From CAZIAK01 sp964537035 (GTDB lineage Bacteria; Planctomycetota; B15-G4), in contig CAZIAK010000013.1 of the NCBI GenBank assembly GCA_964537035.1, positions 1 through 64,000 of the forward strand: a DNA stretch of 64,000 nucleotides, written 5' to 3'. The notes below the pieces were generated by a model. The model was not told where the DNA came from, searched no databases, and saw nothing but the letters and a program-made list of their open reading frames with translations. The position numbers were made by a program, and so were the translations under genes. This document shows, one piece after another, positions 17,930 to 27,274 of this stretch; position 1 is the first letter of the stretch, and each line of letters opens with the position of its first letter.

Positions 17930-18648
17930 GAGGCGCTGCCCAGCAATGCGGCCAGGCCAGCCTCGGAGCCCGCATCTGCCAGCACGTCGTCGGCCGGTCC
18001 TACGGCGGCCACCCGGCCGTCCCGCAACACCATGATGTGACTGCAGAGCCGAGCCAGATCGTCGACCCGATGACTGGCCAGGACGATGCCTGCGCCCGCG
18101 GTGAGGCGCAGGCCCAGGTCGGCTCTGAGGCGGTGCAGCACCAGCGAGTCGAGCGCGCCGAAGGGCTCGTCGAGCAGCAGCACCGGCGGGTCGTCGAGCA
18201 ACGCCTGGGCGATGACCACCCGGCGGGACTGTCCCAAGGAGAGGCTGCCCAGGCGACGGCCCAGCAGGTCGCTCAGCCCGAGCAGTTCGGCCACCCGATC
18301 GACCCGACCCACGATGTCTCGCATGGTGGCCATGGCGGCAAGCTCGATGAGCACATCATTCACCGTGAGCGCCGCCGGCCACTGCATGGTCTCGGGCACA
18401 TATCCCGTGAGACGACGCGCCGCTCGAGTACCCGCGGCCTGGTCGAGCACGGTGACCGAGCCTGTGAGCGGCGTGGCCAGACCAGCGAGCACGCGGAGCA
18501 AGGTCGACTTTCCCGAGCCGTTGGGCCCCAGCAGCCCCCAGCACTGTCCCGCCGAAAGCGAGAGATCGACGTCGACGAGGGAGAGCGCCCGCCGTTGCCA
18601 AGCTCGGCGGTAGGCGTGAGAGAGTCGCGTTGCCGACAGCAGGGCCAT
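17926..18648 (-). CDS. ABC transporter ATP-binding protein
   Basis: A 240-residue ATPase subunit with complete motifs: Walker A GPNGSGKST (about 38-46), Q-loop region, signature LSLGQSRRV (Leu-Ser-Leu-Gly-Gln rather than the usual LSGGQ), Walker B VLLLDEPFGALD and H-loop SHR. The ATG at 18648 begins MALLSATRLSHAYRR and fits the normal length; the frame is open further upstream but the extension has no family character. First gene of a coupled run ending with the O-antigen-ligase-like gene, divergent from the FHA gene. Confidence 0.9.
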   Translation of the reverse strand: MALLSATRLSHAYRRAWQRRALSLVDVDLSLSAGQCWGLLGPNGSGKSTLLRVLAGLATPLTGSVTVLDQAAGTRAARRLTGYVPETMQWPAALTVNDVLIELAAMATMRDIVGRVDRVAELLGLSDLLGRRLGSLSLGQSRRVVIAQALLDDPPVLLLDEPFGALDSLVLHRLRADLGLRLTAGAGIVLASHRVDDLARLCSHIMVLRDGRVAAVGPADDVLADAGSEAGLAALLGSAS

Positions 18649-18783
18649 GATCGCGGCGAGTCTAGCACTCCCGGGCGATCGATCGGCTGATTGGCCCCGG
18701 CCAGTGAGTTCACCGAGGCTCTCCAAGGCTCAGCTGGGGCCGCGCTGTGCCCTGGCTTGCCCACAGCTTGCTAGGCTGCGCCC

Positions 18784-19404
18784 ATGTGGTCCTTGGTGAC
18801 ATCTGGCGGCCAGCGTTTGCCCATCCGCTCCCTGCCCTCCGTGGTGGGCCGGCACGAGTCCGCGGACATCGTGCTCCCCCACCCATCCATCGAGCCCCAC
18901 CACGCCCGGCTGACCCTGGCGGACGACGGCTCCCTGTTTCTCACCGTCCTCGAGGGAGCCCTGGTCGAGGTGGCTGGCTGGCGCCTCGACGAGGGCGTGC
19001 TGATCCATGGCGATGAGCTGCTCATCGGCACGGTGACCCTGCGCGTCGTCGACGACGCGGCGCCGGTGGCTCCCGAGGCGGCGAGCCGGCGGGCAGGGCC
19101 TGATCACGAGGTGCCGGACCCCACGCCGACCCAGCAGCGCGAGTCGAGTGCGGACACGCTCCAGCTGCGCCGCCCTCCCCGCCATCCTCAGGCCGAGAAG
19201 CCGACCCAGGCCATCCCCCGCACGCCCCGTCGGCACTCGGTGCAGCCCGTGCGCAACCCGCAGTCCGCAGGCAAGAGCGGTCTGCTCCATGCCGACCTGA
19301 CTCAGCTGGCCGGGGGCCAGAAGGCGTTGCTCATAGGCGGCCTGCTGATCGTGTGCGCCGCCCTGGTCTGGGGACTGGCGGTGTGGGTGCCCATGGTGTT
19401 GTGA
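18784..19404 (+). CDS. FHA-domain protein with C-terminal membrane anchor
   Basis: A 206-residue protein. Residues 1-90 form a forkhead-associated domain (VVGRHESADIVLPHPSIEPH then HARLTL), which binds phosphothreonine peptides. A Pro/Arg/Gln-rich linker follows (about 95-165), then a C-terminal hydrophobic helix (ALLIGGLLIVCAALVWGLAV) that would tether the FHA domain to the inner face of the membrane. The kinase gene starts eight bases after its stop, so kinase and phosphopeptide reader are likely co-expressed. No clear ribosome site precedes the ATG; a TAGGCT at 18772-18777 suggests a short or absent leader. Confidence 0.85.
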   Translation: MWSLVTSGGQRLPIRSLPSVVGRHESADIVLPHPSIEPHHARLTLADDGSLFLTVLEGALVEVAGWRLDEGVLIHGDELLIGTVTLRVVDDAAPVAPEAASRRAGPDHEVPDPTPTQQRESSADTLQLRRPPRHPQAEKPTQAIPRTPRRHSVQPVRNPQSAGKSGLLHADLTQLAGGQKALLIGGLLIVCAALVWGLAVWVPMVL

Positions 19405-19412
19405 AGCGGCCG

Positions 19413-22298
19413 ATGACAGACGACCCTCCCACCACCACCGCGCCGCAATCGTTCTTTCGACAGCGGAGCGATGACAGTGACCCGAGCGGCGGCACGTCCA
19501 CACCAGCCATGGCGCTCGATCAGGTGCTCGGCGACTTTCGTCTCGTGCGCAAGCTCGGCGAAGGGGGCATGGGGCAGGTGTGGGAGGCGGAGCAGATCTC
19601 TCTCGGTCGCTCCGTGGCCCTGAAGCTCATGCCTTCAGACAGGGTGCTCTCAGAAGTGCAGCTGGCCCTGTTCGAGCGGGAGGCCCAGGCGGGCGGACGG
19701 CTGCACCACCCCAACATCGTCTCCGTGCTGGCCTACGGCGAGACGGACGGCATGCCCTTCATCGCCCAAGAGCTGGTGGGCAACGGGCGCACGTTGAAGG
19801 ATGTGATCCAGGAGGCTCGCCTGGGCCATGAGGTCGCCGACGACTGGTACCAGCGCATCGCGACCTTCTTCTCTTCCTGCGCCAGCGCGCTGCAGGTGGC
19901 CCATGATGCGGGGGTCGTGCACCGCGACCTCAAGCCGGCCAACATCCTGGTGGCCACCAACGACCGGCCCATGATCGCCGACTTTGGCCTGGCCCGGGTG
20001 AGTGGCGTGGCGTCCATCTCGCGCACGGGAGAACTGGCGGGCAGCTACTGCTACATGAGCCCCGAGCAGACCATGGCCAAGCGCATCGAGGTCGACGAGC
20101 GCACGGACATCTTCAGCCTGGGCACCACGCTCTACGAAGCGCTCACCCTGCAGCGGGCGTTCGACGGCGACAGCCAGCAACAGATCTCTCAGGGCATTCT
20201 GTGGACGGACCCACCAGACCCGCGCACGGTGCGCTCGAAGGTGCCCCGAGACCTGGCCGTGATCTGCGCCAAGGCCATGGAGAAGCGGCCCCGGGATCGC
20301 TACCCGTCCATGGCCGAGCTCGCCGCCGACCTGGAACGCACCCTGGCCCACCAACCGATCCGTGCTCGACCTGCGGGCCCTCTGCTCCGTGCAGGCAAGT
20401 GGGCCCGCCGCCATCCCACAAGGAGTGTGGCCGTGACCCTGACCGGCGTGGCCCTGGTGGCCATCTCGCTGCTGGCCCTGCAGCTCGAGGACACGGCGAG
20501 CGCCCTGGCAGAACGCAACACCGAACTCATCTCCACCGTGGCCACGAGAGATGCAGCCCTCGTTGAGATGGAGAACCAGCGTGACCGGGCGGACGCCAAT
20601 GCCACCACGGCCCGAACCCACGCCGAGCAGGCCACCGTTGCAGCCGCCCGGGCAGAGGCCGAGCGCGCCAACGTCTTGCGGCTGTCCGCCTTTCAGGACC
20701 TGCAAGACTTGCAAGGAGAGGCGGACAGCCTGTGGCCCAGCACCCCTGCGCTCATCGGCAGGTACGACGCCTGGATCGCACGGGCGCGCACCTTGGTCGC
20801 AGGGCTTGAGCCGTCTCTCACGGGGAACGACGTGGGCCATCGGGCACAGCTGCTGGCGATCCGCGAGCGGGCCTTGCCCTACAGCGAGGCCGACCGGGAG
20901 AGCGACCGACTCACACACCCTGCGTACGCCGAGTGGAAGCGCACGGGTGACACGATCACGCAGACCCAAGAGGGGCTGGCGGCTTTTCGAGCTGGCCTGG
21001 GCGCCTCAGAGCCGAGCGCAGACCAGGCGAGCATGATCGCCATGGTCGAACAACAACTCGAGCTGGCGCGAGAGCAGCTCTCCGAGCTGAACGCAGCGAT
21101 CCACAAGCGCAGGACGTTCGCCTTCGTCTCCGCCGATGACAGGTGGTGGCACAACCAGCTGACCCACCTGATCGACGAGATCGACGCCTTCGCCAGTCAA
21201 GAGACAGGCTTGCTCAACGGGCTGTCCCCTCGTTACGGCTGGGGCGTGGCACGCCGTCGAGCCTTCGCGGAGACGGTCGCTGCCCAGACCCTCAGCGGCC
21301 CTGAAGCCCGGGCCCGCTGGTCGGCCGCCCTCGCGTCCATTGCTGATCGCCAGCAGTGCCCGCAGTACGACGGGCTGAAGCTCTCGCCACAGGTAGGCCT
21401 GTTGCCCATGGGTCGGGACGCCGCATCGGGCCTGTGGGAGTTCTGGCACGTGCAGTCTGGCGACGAACCCCGGCGCGGCGCCGACGGCCAGCTGCAGCTC
21501 ACCGACACCACGGGCCTCGTGCTGGTGCTCATCCCCGCTGGCAGCTTCTGGATGGGCGGGCAGGCTGACGACCCGGCCGGTCAGAACTACGACCCGAGCG
21601 CTGAAGACGATGAAGGCCCGGTGCACAGGGTCAGCCTGTCGCCGTACCTGATCTCCAAGTACGAGATGACCCAGGGGCAGTGGACGGCCTTCGTAGGCCA
21701 CAACCCGAGCAACGACAACGCCACCAGCTACTCGTCCCAATGGAACCGCGAGGGCCAGCCCTGGTCTGCCCTGCATCCGGTCGAGCAGGTGAGCTGGGAC
21801 GACGCGCTCACCGTGCTCCCCCGGCTCGGCCTGACCTTGCCCACCGAGGCCCAGTGGGAGTACGCCTGCCGCGCGGGCACGGAGACGGTGCACTGGAGCG
21901 GCGACGACACGACCTCGTTGCAGGGAGTGGCCAACGTCTCGGACGCTTTCGCCCACGAGAACGGCGGGGCTGGCTGGACCACCTGGGAACCTGGCCTGGA
22001 CGACGGTCAGACCTCTGCCGCAGAAGTGGGCCTGTTTCGTGCCAATCCCTTCGGGCTCCACGACATGCACGGCAACCTGTGGGAGTGGTGCATGGACGGC
22101 TACGACGCCGCGTTCTACGCGGGCGGGTCATCGCTCGACCCGCTCAGCGACCCGGCGGGCAAGCGCAATCGCCTCTACCGCGGGGGCAGCTTCAGCAACT
22201 CCGCCGCCAGCACACGCTCGTCAGACCGCTACGGCGACACGCCGAACGACCGGGACGACTACCTGGGCATCCGACCCGCCCGAGCCCTGTCGCCCTAG
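19413..22298 (+). CDS. Transmembrane Ser/Thr protein kinase fused to a SUMF1-type domain
   Basis: A 961-residue protein. Residues about 40-310 are a Hanks-type kinase with LGEGGMGQVWEA, the catalytic loop VHRDLKPANILV (about 167), DFGLARVSG (about 189) and SYCYMSPEQ. One transmembrane helix (about 340-357) is followed by a coiled coil and helical region, then a C-terminal formylglycine-generating-enzyme-type (SUMF1) fold from about 700 (IPAGSFWMGG, LPTEAQWEYACRAGTE, GLHDMHGNLWEWCMDGYD, YRGGSFSN). The last 60 residues contain no Cys, so formylglycine formation is unlikely; the fold may sense a ligand outside the cell. Common in Planctomycetota and Myxococcota. The ATG at 19413 follows the FHA stop by eight bases. 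Confidence 0.92.
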   Translation: MTDDPPTTTAPQSFFRQRSDDSDPSGGTSTPAMALDQVLGDFRLVRKLGEGGMGQVWEAEQISLGRSVALKLMPSDRVLSEVQLALFEREAQAGGRLHHPNIVSVLAYGETDGMPFIAQELVGNGRTLKDVIQEARLGHEVADDWYQRIATFFSSCASALQVAHDAGVVHRDLKPANILVATNDRPMIADFGLARVSGVASISRTGELAGSYCYMSPEQTMAKRIEVDERTDIFSLGTTLYEALTLQRAFDGDSQQQISQGILWTDPPDPRTVRSKVPRDLAVICAKAMEKRPRDRYPSMAELAADLERTLAHQPIRARPAGPLLRAGKWARRHPTRSVAVTLTGVALVAISLLALQLEDTASALAERNTELISTVATRDAALVEMENQRDRADANATTARTHAEQATVAAARAEAERANVLRLSAFQDLQDLQGEADSLWPSTPALIGRYDAWIARARTLVAGLEPSLTGNDVGHRAQLLAIRERALPYSEADRESDRLTHPAYAEWKRTGDTITQTQEGLAAFRAGLGASEPSADQASMIAMVEQQLELAREQLSELNAAIHKRRTFAFVSADDRWWHNQLTHLIDEIDAFASQETGLLNGLSPRYGWGVARRRAFAETVAAQTLSGPEARARWSAALASIADRQQCPQYDGLKLSPQVGLLPMGRDAASGLWEFWHVQSGDEPRRGADGQLQLTDTTGLVLVLIPAGSFWMGGQADDPAGQNYDPSAEDDEGPVHRVSLSPYLISKYEMTQGQWTAFVGHNPSNDNATSYSSQWNREGQPWSALHPVEQVSWDDALTVLPRLGLTLPTEAQWEYACRAGTETVHWSGDDTTSLQGVANVSDAFAHENGGAGWTTWEPGLDDGQTSAAEVGLFRANPFGLHDMHGNLWEWCMDGYDAAFYAGGSSLDPLSDPAGKRNRLYRGGSFSNSAASTRSSDRYGDTPNDRDDYLGIRPARALSP

Positions 22299-22335
22299 CA
22301 GTGTGCTCGGCGCCGGTCACTCTCGGCTCGGGCTG

Positions 22336-23457
22336 CTAGGCCCCGGGCCGGTCGGCCAAGCTCTCCCAGAGCTGCTCCAGCTTCGCCGCTTGCTCGTCCC
22401 AGCTGAAGTCCATGGCCCGCTCGAAGCCTGCGTGACTCAAGCGCGCTCGGGTGGCCCCCGGCTGCACCGCCGCCACCAAGGCCGCGCCAGCCGCCTGGGC
22501 GTCACCCGGCGGCACGAGCAGGGCCGCGTCGCCGCAGGTCTCCGGGAAGGCACCCGCAGCCACGGCGACCACGGGCAGGCCCAGCTCCATGGCGTCGAGG
22601 GCCGGGATCGAGAAGCCCTCGTGCCGTCCCGCGAGCAGCAGCGCCTCGGCTCCCGACATGGCGGTGGACAGCTCGTCGTCGCTGAGAAAACCGGTGATGG
22701 CCACGGCCTTCTCCAAACCCAGGCGGCGTGCGGCACGAGCCACGGTCAGCGCCTGCTCCGGGTCTGCGCGACCGGCGAAGACCAGAGCCAGGTCAGCACA
22801 CTGAGGATGGGCCCGGGCGGCGGCGAGCGCAGCCAGCATGTCCCCCACGGCCTTGTGGGCTTCGAGGGGGCCGATGGTCAGCACGTAGCGCTGGTTAAGG
22901 CCCATGCGTCTTCGGAAGTCTGCCAGCCGGGCCACGTCGTCGGTGCGTCTCAGCCCCGGCGTGGGACCATTGGTGACCACGTGCACCCGCGACGGATCGG
23001 CCAGGCCGTGAGCCAGCACTCCGTCGGCAGTGGTCTGGGAGACGGCGATGACCGCGTCGACCCGGCGCAGGTTGGCGGACAGGCACCGCGCCGCCCACAG
23101 GCGACGCAGCCATGAGACGCCAGGGTCCTGTTGCAAGAAGCGCAGGTCGTGCAGGGTGAGAGTCACGGGCACCGCGCTCACCCGGGCCACGGGCAGGGCC
23201 CCCAGAGCCAGCACTTCGGCGCCGGTGCTCTGCAGCAGCGCAGCCAGGCGGCGTCCCGAGCGCAGGCGTCCCCACGGGGTGTCCATGCCGGGGCAAGGCA
23301 GGCAGGACAGTCCTGGCAAGGGGTCGATGTCGGGGCGCACAAGGTGCAGCACGTCCACCTTGCAGTGCCTGAGGAGTGCGGCCCCCAGGCCCTTGAGTCT
23401 CGTGGCCGCGCCCGACGGCTGACCATCGAGCATGGTGGCGTCCACCAGGACCGTCAT
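22336..23457 (-). CDS. GT4-family glycosyltransferase (cluster member 1)
   Basis: A 373-residue GT-B fold enzyme. The C-terminal donor domain shows YVLTIGPLEAHKAVGDML, LALVFAGRAD and GRHEGFSIPALDAMELGLPV. In the usual E-x7-E motif the second Glu is Asp here (EGFSIPALD). It acts in the cytoplasm on a sugar nucleotide, probably building an exported polysaccharide. GGGAG eight bases before the ATG supports the start, which overlaps the upstream glycosyltransferase stop (ATGA). It is the last gene of the cluster and is convergent with the kinase gene. Confidence 0.88.
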   Translation of the reverse strand: MTVLVDATMLDGQPSGAATRLKGLGAALLRHCKVDVLHLVRPDIDPLPGLSCLPCPGMDTPWGRLRSGRRLAALLQSTGAEVLALGALPVARVSAVPVTLTLHDLRFLQQDPGVSWLRRLWAARCLSANLRRVDAVIAVSQTTADGVLAHGLADPSRVHVVTNGPTPGLRRTDDVARLADFRRRMGLNQRYVLTIGPLEAHKAVGDMLAALAAARAHPQCADLALVFAGRADPEQALTVARAARRLGLEKAVAITGFLSDDELSTAMSGAEALLLAGRHEGFSIPALDAMELGLPVVAVAAGAFPETCGDAALLVPPGDAQAAGAALVAAVQPGATRARLSHAGFERAMDFSWDEQAAKLEQLWESLADRPGA

Positions 23458-24524
23458 GGCAGCTGCTCCCAGAGCGCCATGGTGGCTTGGGCCTGGGTGG
23501 CAGCGGTGCGCTGGCTGGCATGGGCCAGTCCCCGAGTGGCCAGGTCGTCCGCCAGAGCGCCGTCGGCCATGACCCTGGCCAGGGCCTGGGACAGGCCTGC
23601 AGACGAGTTGCCATCCACAAGCAAGGCGGCCGGTCCCACGGCTTCGGGGACCGCACCTTGTTCAGCGGCCACCACGGGCGTCCCCACGGCCATGGCCTCG
23701 AGCACCGGCAAACCGAAGCCCTCGAAGAGCGAGGGGAAGACGACGCAGCGCGCGGCACGGTAGGCCGCGAGCAACTCACCGTCGGCGAGAAATCCGGCGA
23801 AGTGCACCCGGCCCGACAGATCGCCTTCGGCAGCCCTCTGCTGCAGGGCGGCGCTGGCATCGCCCGGCGGGCCAACGATCTGCAATGTCGCCTCGGGGAG
23901 GGACGCGACGGCGTCCAACAAGCGCGCCAGGTTCTTCTTGGCGCGCAAGCGTCCCACGACGAGCAGTGTGGGCGGACGCATGCTGGGAGGCGGCTGTCCT
24001 GGCTCGGGGCAGAAGCTCGGGTCGACGCCGTGGGGCACCACCGAGATGCGCGAGGCGCACCGGGGGTGCAGGCCGGCCAGTTGGTCTGCGGTGCGGCGGG
24101 ACACACAGAGCAGGCTCGCGGCCCTGCGCACCGCACGTCCCAAGGCCAGACGGTGACGCCAGCTGTGATCGCCTTGCCGACCCTGCGCCACAGCCCAAGG
24201 CACCTCGTGCACCGTGGCGATCTGCGGGCACGCTGCCGTCCGGGACAAGGCCACCACCGGCGAGTGCAGCAGCTGCAGACCAGCGGCCCGCACCACCCGG
24301 GGAACCACCATCTCGCGCCACAGCCAGCTCGGCGTCACCGACGATGTGTGCACCTGCACCCGGGGATGCTCACGCCAGCGGGCAGGCACCTCGCCGTGGC
24401 TCAGCAGGTGCAGCTCGTGGGACCTGTCGAGCGCCAGCAGCCCGTCGATCAGCGTGGCCTGCGCCCGCTCCACGCCGGTTCGGTCGCGGTGCCCCTGGAT
24501 GGAGATGTCGAGGCCGACACGCAA
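23454..24524 (-). CDS. GT4-family glycosyltransferase (cluster member 2)
   Basis: A 356-residue GT-B enzyme related to the neighbouring one. Motifs include the N-terminal RVGLDISIQGHRDRTGVERA, the hinge PTLLVVGRLRAKKNLARLLD, and VVFPSLFEGFGLPVLEAMA with the complete E-x7-E pair. The start is TTG at 24524, with GAGG five bases before it, and the upstream DUF3604 gene stops only seven bases away. The short spacing and downstream overlap indicate one transcript with both neighbours. Confidence 0.88.
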   Translation of the reverse strand: MRVGLDISIQGHRDRTGVERAQATLIDGLLALDRSHELHLLSHGEVPARWREHPRVQVHTSSVTPSWLWREMVVPRVVRAAGLQLLHSPVVALSRTAACPQIATVHEVPWAVAQGRQGDHSWRHRLALGRAVRRAASLLCVSRRTADQLAGLHPRCASRISVVPHGVDPSFCPEPGQPPPSMRPPTLLVVGRLRAKKNLARLLDAVASLPEATLQIVGPPGDASAALQQRAAEGDLSGRVHFAGFLADGELLAAYRAARCVVFPSLFEGFGLPVLEAMAVGTPVVAAEQGAVPEAVGPAALLVDGNSSAGLSQALARVMADGALADDLATRGLAHASQRTAATQAQATMALWEQLP

Positions 24525-24531
24525 ACGAACC

Positions 24532-27243
24532 TCACTTGTCCTGGCTGTCTGGGCCCTGCCAACGGGCCGTGTAGTGACGATCCAGTTCGAGGGCTGGCCC
24601 CGAGAACGGGTCGAAGGCCTCTGTGCCCCGGGGACCGTCCGGGCCTGCCGAGCCGTCCGCAGAGAGGCGAGTGGGACTGCTCCAACCCAGCTCTCCGTCG
24701 GCGGTGCGCACGCGCACGTACGCGTAGGTTGATCCCGTGGTGGGCACGACGAGCTCGGGAGCTTGCAAGGTCACGGTGAGCGCCTGTCCGCTCACGGTCT
24801 GCTCGCTCACCACCTCGCCGTCGACGATCAGCTCGATCAATGAGAGCTGCTGAGAGCCGAGCAGGTCGACCTCCACCAAAACGCCTCCCGTGGGGCCTGC
24901 GTCGGTCTGGGCAGAGACGCCCATGGGCACGCGGTCCCACTCGACCCAGAGGCTCATGCGGCAGGTGGAGGCGAAGGTCAGGCGACTGTGCAAGGCGTCG
25001 AAGATCTGGTCGCGCTCCACGGCGGGGACCCATGTGCCAGCGAACGAACCGTAGCTCGACTGGTGATCACTGGAAGCGATGAAGCCGAAGTGCAGACCAC
25101 CATCGAGGGCCGCTCGAGCGAAGCGCTTCTCGTTCTTGGTGGGCACGGAGCGGGGGCCGCCCAGGACCTCTGAGGCGCCCCGGTAGCCCTGGAAGATCTC
25201 GACCACTCGGTCGTACTCCGGCTCGAAGTTGAGCCAGTCGAAGACGCAGGGGTTGCTCTGAAACATGCCCGCCGGCGTGTGCGGGATCGTCAGCACGTCA
25301 TGACCCTCGAACTGAGCCCACACCTCGTCGAGATAGTCAGCCACGCCGTCATCCCGCTGGGGGTGAAACTTGCCGCGATAGCCGATCACCGGCGGCGGTC
25401 CGCTGCGGGCGATGACGTTGCGATGGCCGGTGAAAGCGTCCGCCCGCTCGTAGGCTGGCATCTGCACCATGCGGCCCGGCGCGTTGTAGGCCTCCATGGA
25501 GCCCAGGTTGCGCCACCAGTCGTAGGCGTTCATGTGTTCGAAGTGGTCGGTCACGGCCATGTACTGCAGCCCGCCCACGTCGTAGGCGTAGCGCACGGCA
25601 TCGGTGAAGGGGCCATCCCAGTTCGAAGAGCAGCGGGACAGATCGGTGTGCCGGTGCAGATCACCTAGGGCGCAGAGCAGTTCCGTGCCATCGGCCAGGG
25701 TGCGGTGAGGCAAGGGCTCGGGGATGTTGTCCGCACCGTCACGCCAGGCGGGCAGGGGCGCGCCCTCGCCAAGCGGCAGGGCGGACACGGCGGCCCCCTT
25801 GCCGATGCGGCCCACGGTCACCCTGGTCTCTTCGGTGCTGATGGGCTGCCACCAGACCAGGTTGTCGCCGTAGATCTCCTGACCATCAGCGGTCTCGACC
25901 GTGAGCCCCCGTTCACGCTGGTCGCCGACCACCGCGAAGGCCGAGCCGCCCTTCTGCAACGGACCCAAGGCGAAGGGCGCGTCGCTGCGACCGTTGGAGC
26001 CGGTGAGGCCGTACTGGTGGGTGCCGCGGTACTCCCAGGTCTCGCCGTCGTAGAGGCTCAGGTAGGTGAACCAGATCGAGACCCGCCAGCCCACACCCGC
26101 ACCGCCACGAGTCTCCACGAAGTCGGTGAACTGCTTCTCCTCCGGGTCTTGAAACTCTGGGGGCAGGGGCATGCCTCGGAAGGCCAGCAGCAACTGACCG
26201 CTGCCGTCGACCCGGATGCGGGGGCGCTCGCAGCCCTTGCGCAGATTTCGGTTGATGCCATCCATGAAGGGCTCGGCCAAGGGCGCCACCTGTCCTTCAT
26301 CGATGGCCACGACCTCGACGGTGCGCACGTCGTGCAGGGCCTCGGTGAGCTTGTTCACCGAACCCTCCTTGCCCCAGTTCTCGGGGCCGACCTCATAGGC
26401 CACGTAGAGTCGCTCGTCCGCTGCTGCCACAGAAGCGTTCACTTCGAAACGGGGCGTGTCGGTCACGCGCCGGCGCACATCGACCTGGGGGGCACCTGCG
26501 GTTGAGAGGGAGACCTCGGCGAGCAGGACGTCGTAGTCACCGTCGACCGCCGCGTCCCAGACCACGGCGTAGCGACCGTCGCTGCGCGCGCACGATGACG
26601 GGAACCAGTGCCCCGCGGCGTCGTCCGACACAGCGACCGTCGAGCTCCAACCGCTCGCGGTGGCAAAGCCTCGGGCAGAGATCGAGCTGCCGCTGTCGTC
26701 CAGGGTCATCCAGACCAGCAGCAGGCTGCCGTCGTCACCGGCTGTCAACATGGGGTGCAATGCCCGCTCGCCCGCCGCGGCGACCAGGGTCGTCATGGGA
26801 CTGGCGGCGCCCAAGGTGCCCGGCTCGGCGCCCGGCGCAAAGACCACCTCGTTCAGCACCCAACGGTCGCCCTCCTGCTCGGACCAGACCACGTGCAGGG
26901 CTCCGTCACCGTCGGCCCCCACCGCCGTGCCCAGCAGGTGGGTCGCGCCGGTCCGCACCGACACCACGGTCTCACCCCAGTCTGTGAGCAGGGAGAGCTC
27001 GACGCCGTCACCGGCCCCATCAAAGACCTGGTAGGACACCCAGACATCTGCGTTGGGCATGAGCGCCATGGCGGGCCAGTCTTGGGCCGCCGTGTTGGCT
27101 GGCCAGACCTCTGGAGGTCGCCGGGGATAGGGCTGCCGCTCAGCAGGCGAGCTGGCGTCGGTGGCGGGGTCGCCGCAGGCCGCGAGAGCCCAGCAAGCGA
27201 GCAGCAACAACGACGGGCGCAAACAGGTCAGGCGATGAGGCAT
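24532..27243 (-). CDS. DUF3604 lipoprotein inside the polysaccharide cluster
   Basis: A roughly 900-residue lipoprotein. The N-terminus is basic, then hydrophobic, ending in a lipobox (LACWALAACG, Cys at about 23). A beta-rich part (residues about 40-500) with repeated Asp/Trp strands resembles a sialidase or propeller-like array. A DUF3604 (PHP-like) domain follows from about 520, marked by GDLHRHTDLSR and AVTDHFEHMNAYDWW; the family's His/Asp residues suggest metal-dependent hydrolase activity. A short beta domain closes the protein. ATG at 27261 or 27243 are both possible; neither has a clear ribosome site, and the second gives the better signal peptide. Its place among glycosyltransferases suggests work on the exported glycan or its surroundings (inference). 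Confidence 0.8.
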   Translation of the reverse strand: MPHRLTCLRPSLLLLACWALAACGDPATDASSPAERQPYPRRPPEVWPANTAAQDWPAMALMPNADVWVSYQVFDGAGDGVELSLLTDWGETVVSVRTGATHLLGTAVGADGDGALHVVWSEQEGDRWVLNEVVFAPGAEPGTLGAASPMTTLVAAAGERALHPMLTAGDDGSLLLVWMTLDDSGSSISARGFATASGWSSTVAVSDDAAGHWFPSSCARSDGRYAVVWDAAVDGDYDVLLAEVSLSTAGAPQVDVRRRVTDTPRFEVNASVAAADERLYVAYEVGPENWGKEGSVNKLTEALHDVRTVEVVAIDEGQVAPLAEPFMDGINRNLRKGCERPRIRVDGSGQLLLAFRGMPLPPEFQDPEEKQFTDFVETRGGAGVGWRVSIWFTYLSLYDGETWEYRGTHQYGLTGSNGRSDAPFALGPLQKGGSAFAVVGDQRERGLTVETADGQEIYGDNLVWWQPISTEETRVTVGRIGKGAAVSALPLGEGAPLPAWRDGADNIPEPLPHRTLADGTELLCALGDLHRHTDLSRCSSNWDGPFTDAVRYAYDVGGLQYMAVTDHFEHMNAYDWWRNLGSMEAYNAPGRMVQMPAYERADAFTGHRNVIARSGPPPVIGYRGKFHPQRDDGVADYLDEVWAQFEGHDVLTIPHTPAGMFQSNPCVFDWLNFEPEYDRVVEIFQGYRGASEVLGGPRSVPTKNEKRFARAALDGGLHFGFIASSDHQSSYGSFAGTWVPAVERDQIFDALHSRLTFASTCRMSLWVEWDRVPMGVSAQTDAGPTGGVLVEVDLLGSQQLSLIELIVDGEVVSEQTVSGQALTVTLQAPELVVPTTGSTYAYVRVRTADGELGWSSPTRLSADGSAGPDGPRGTEAFDPFSGPALELDRHYTARWQGPDSQDK

Positions 27244-27274
27244 GAAAGATGTTCTGGGCATGGCTGAGGAGAGT

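Noticed and set aside
19413..22298. Formylglycine-generating activity in the kinase tail
   Set aside because: No Cys occurs in the last 60 residues, where the active enzymes carry theirs.
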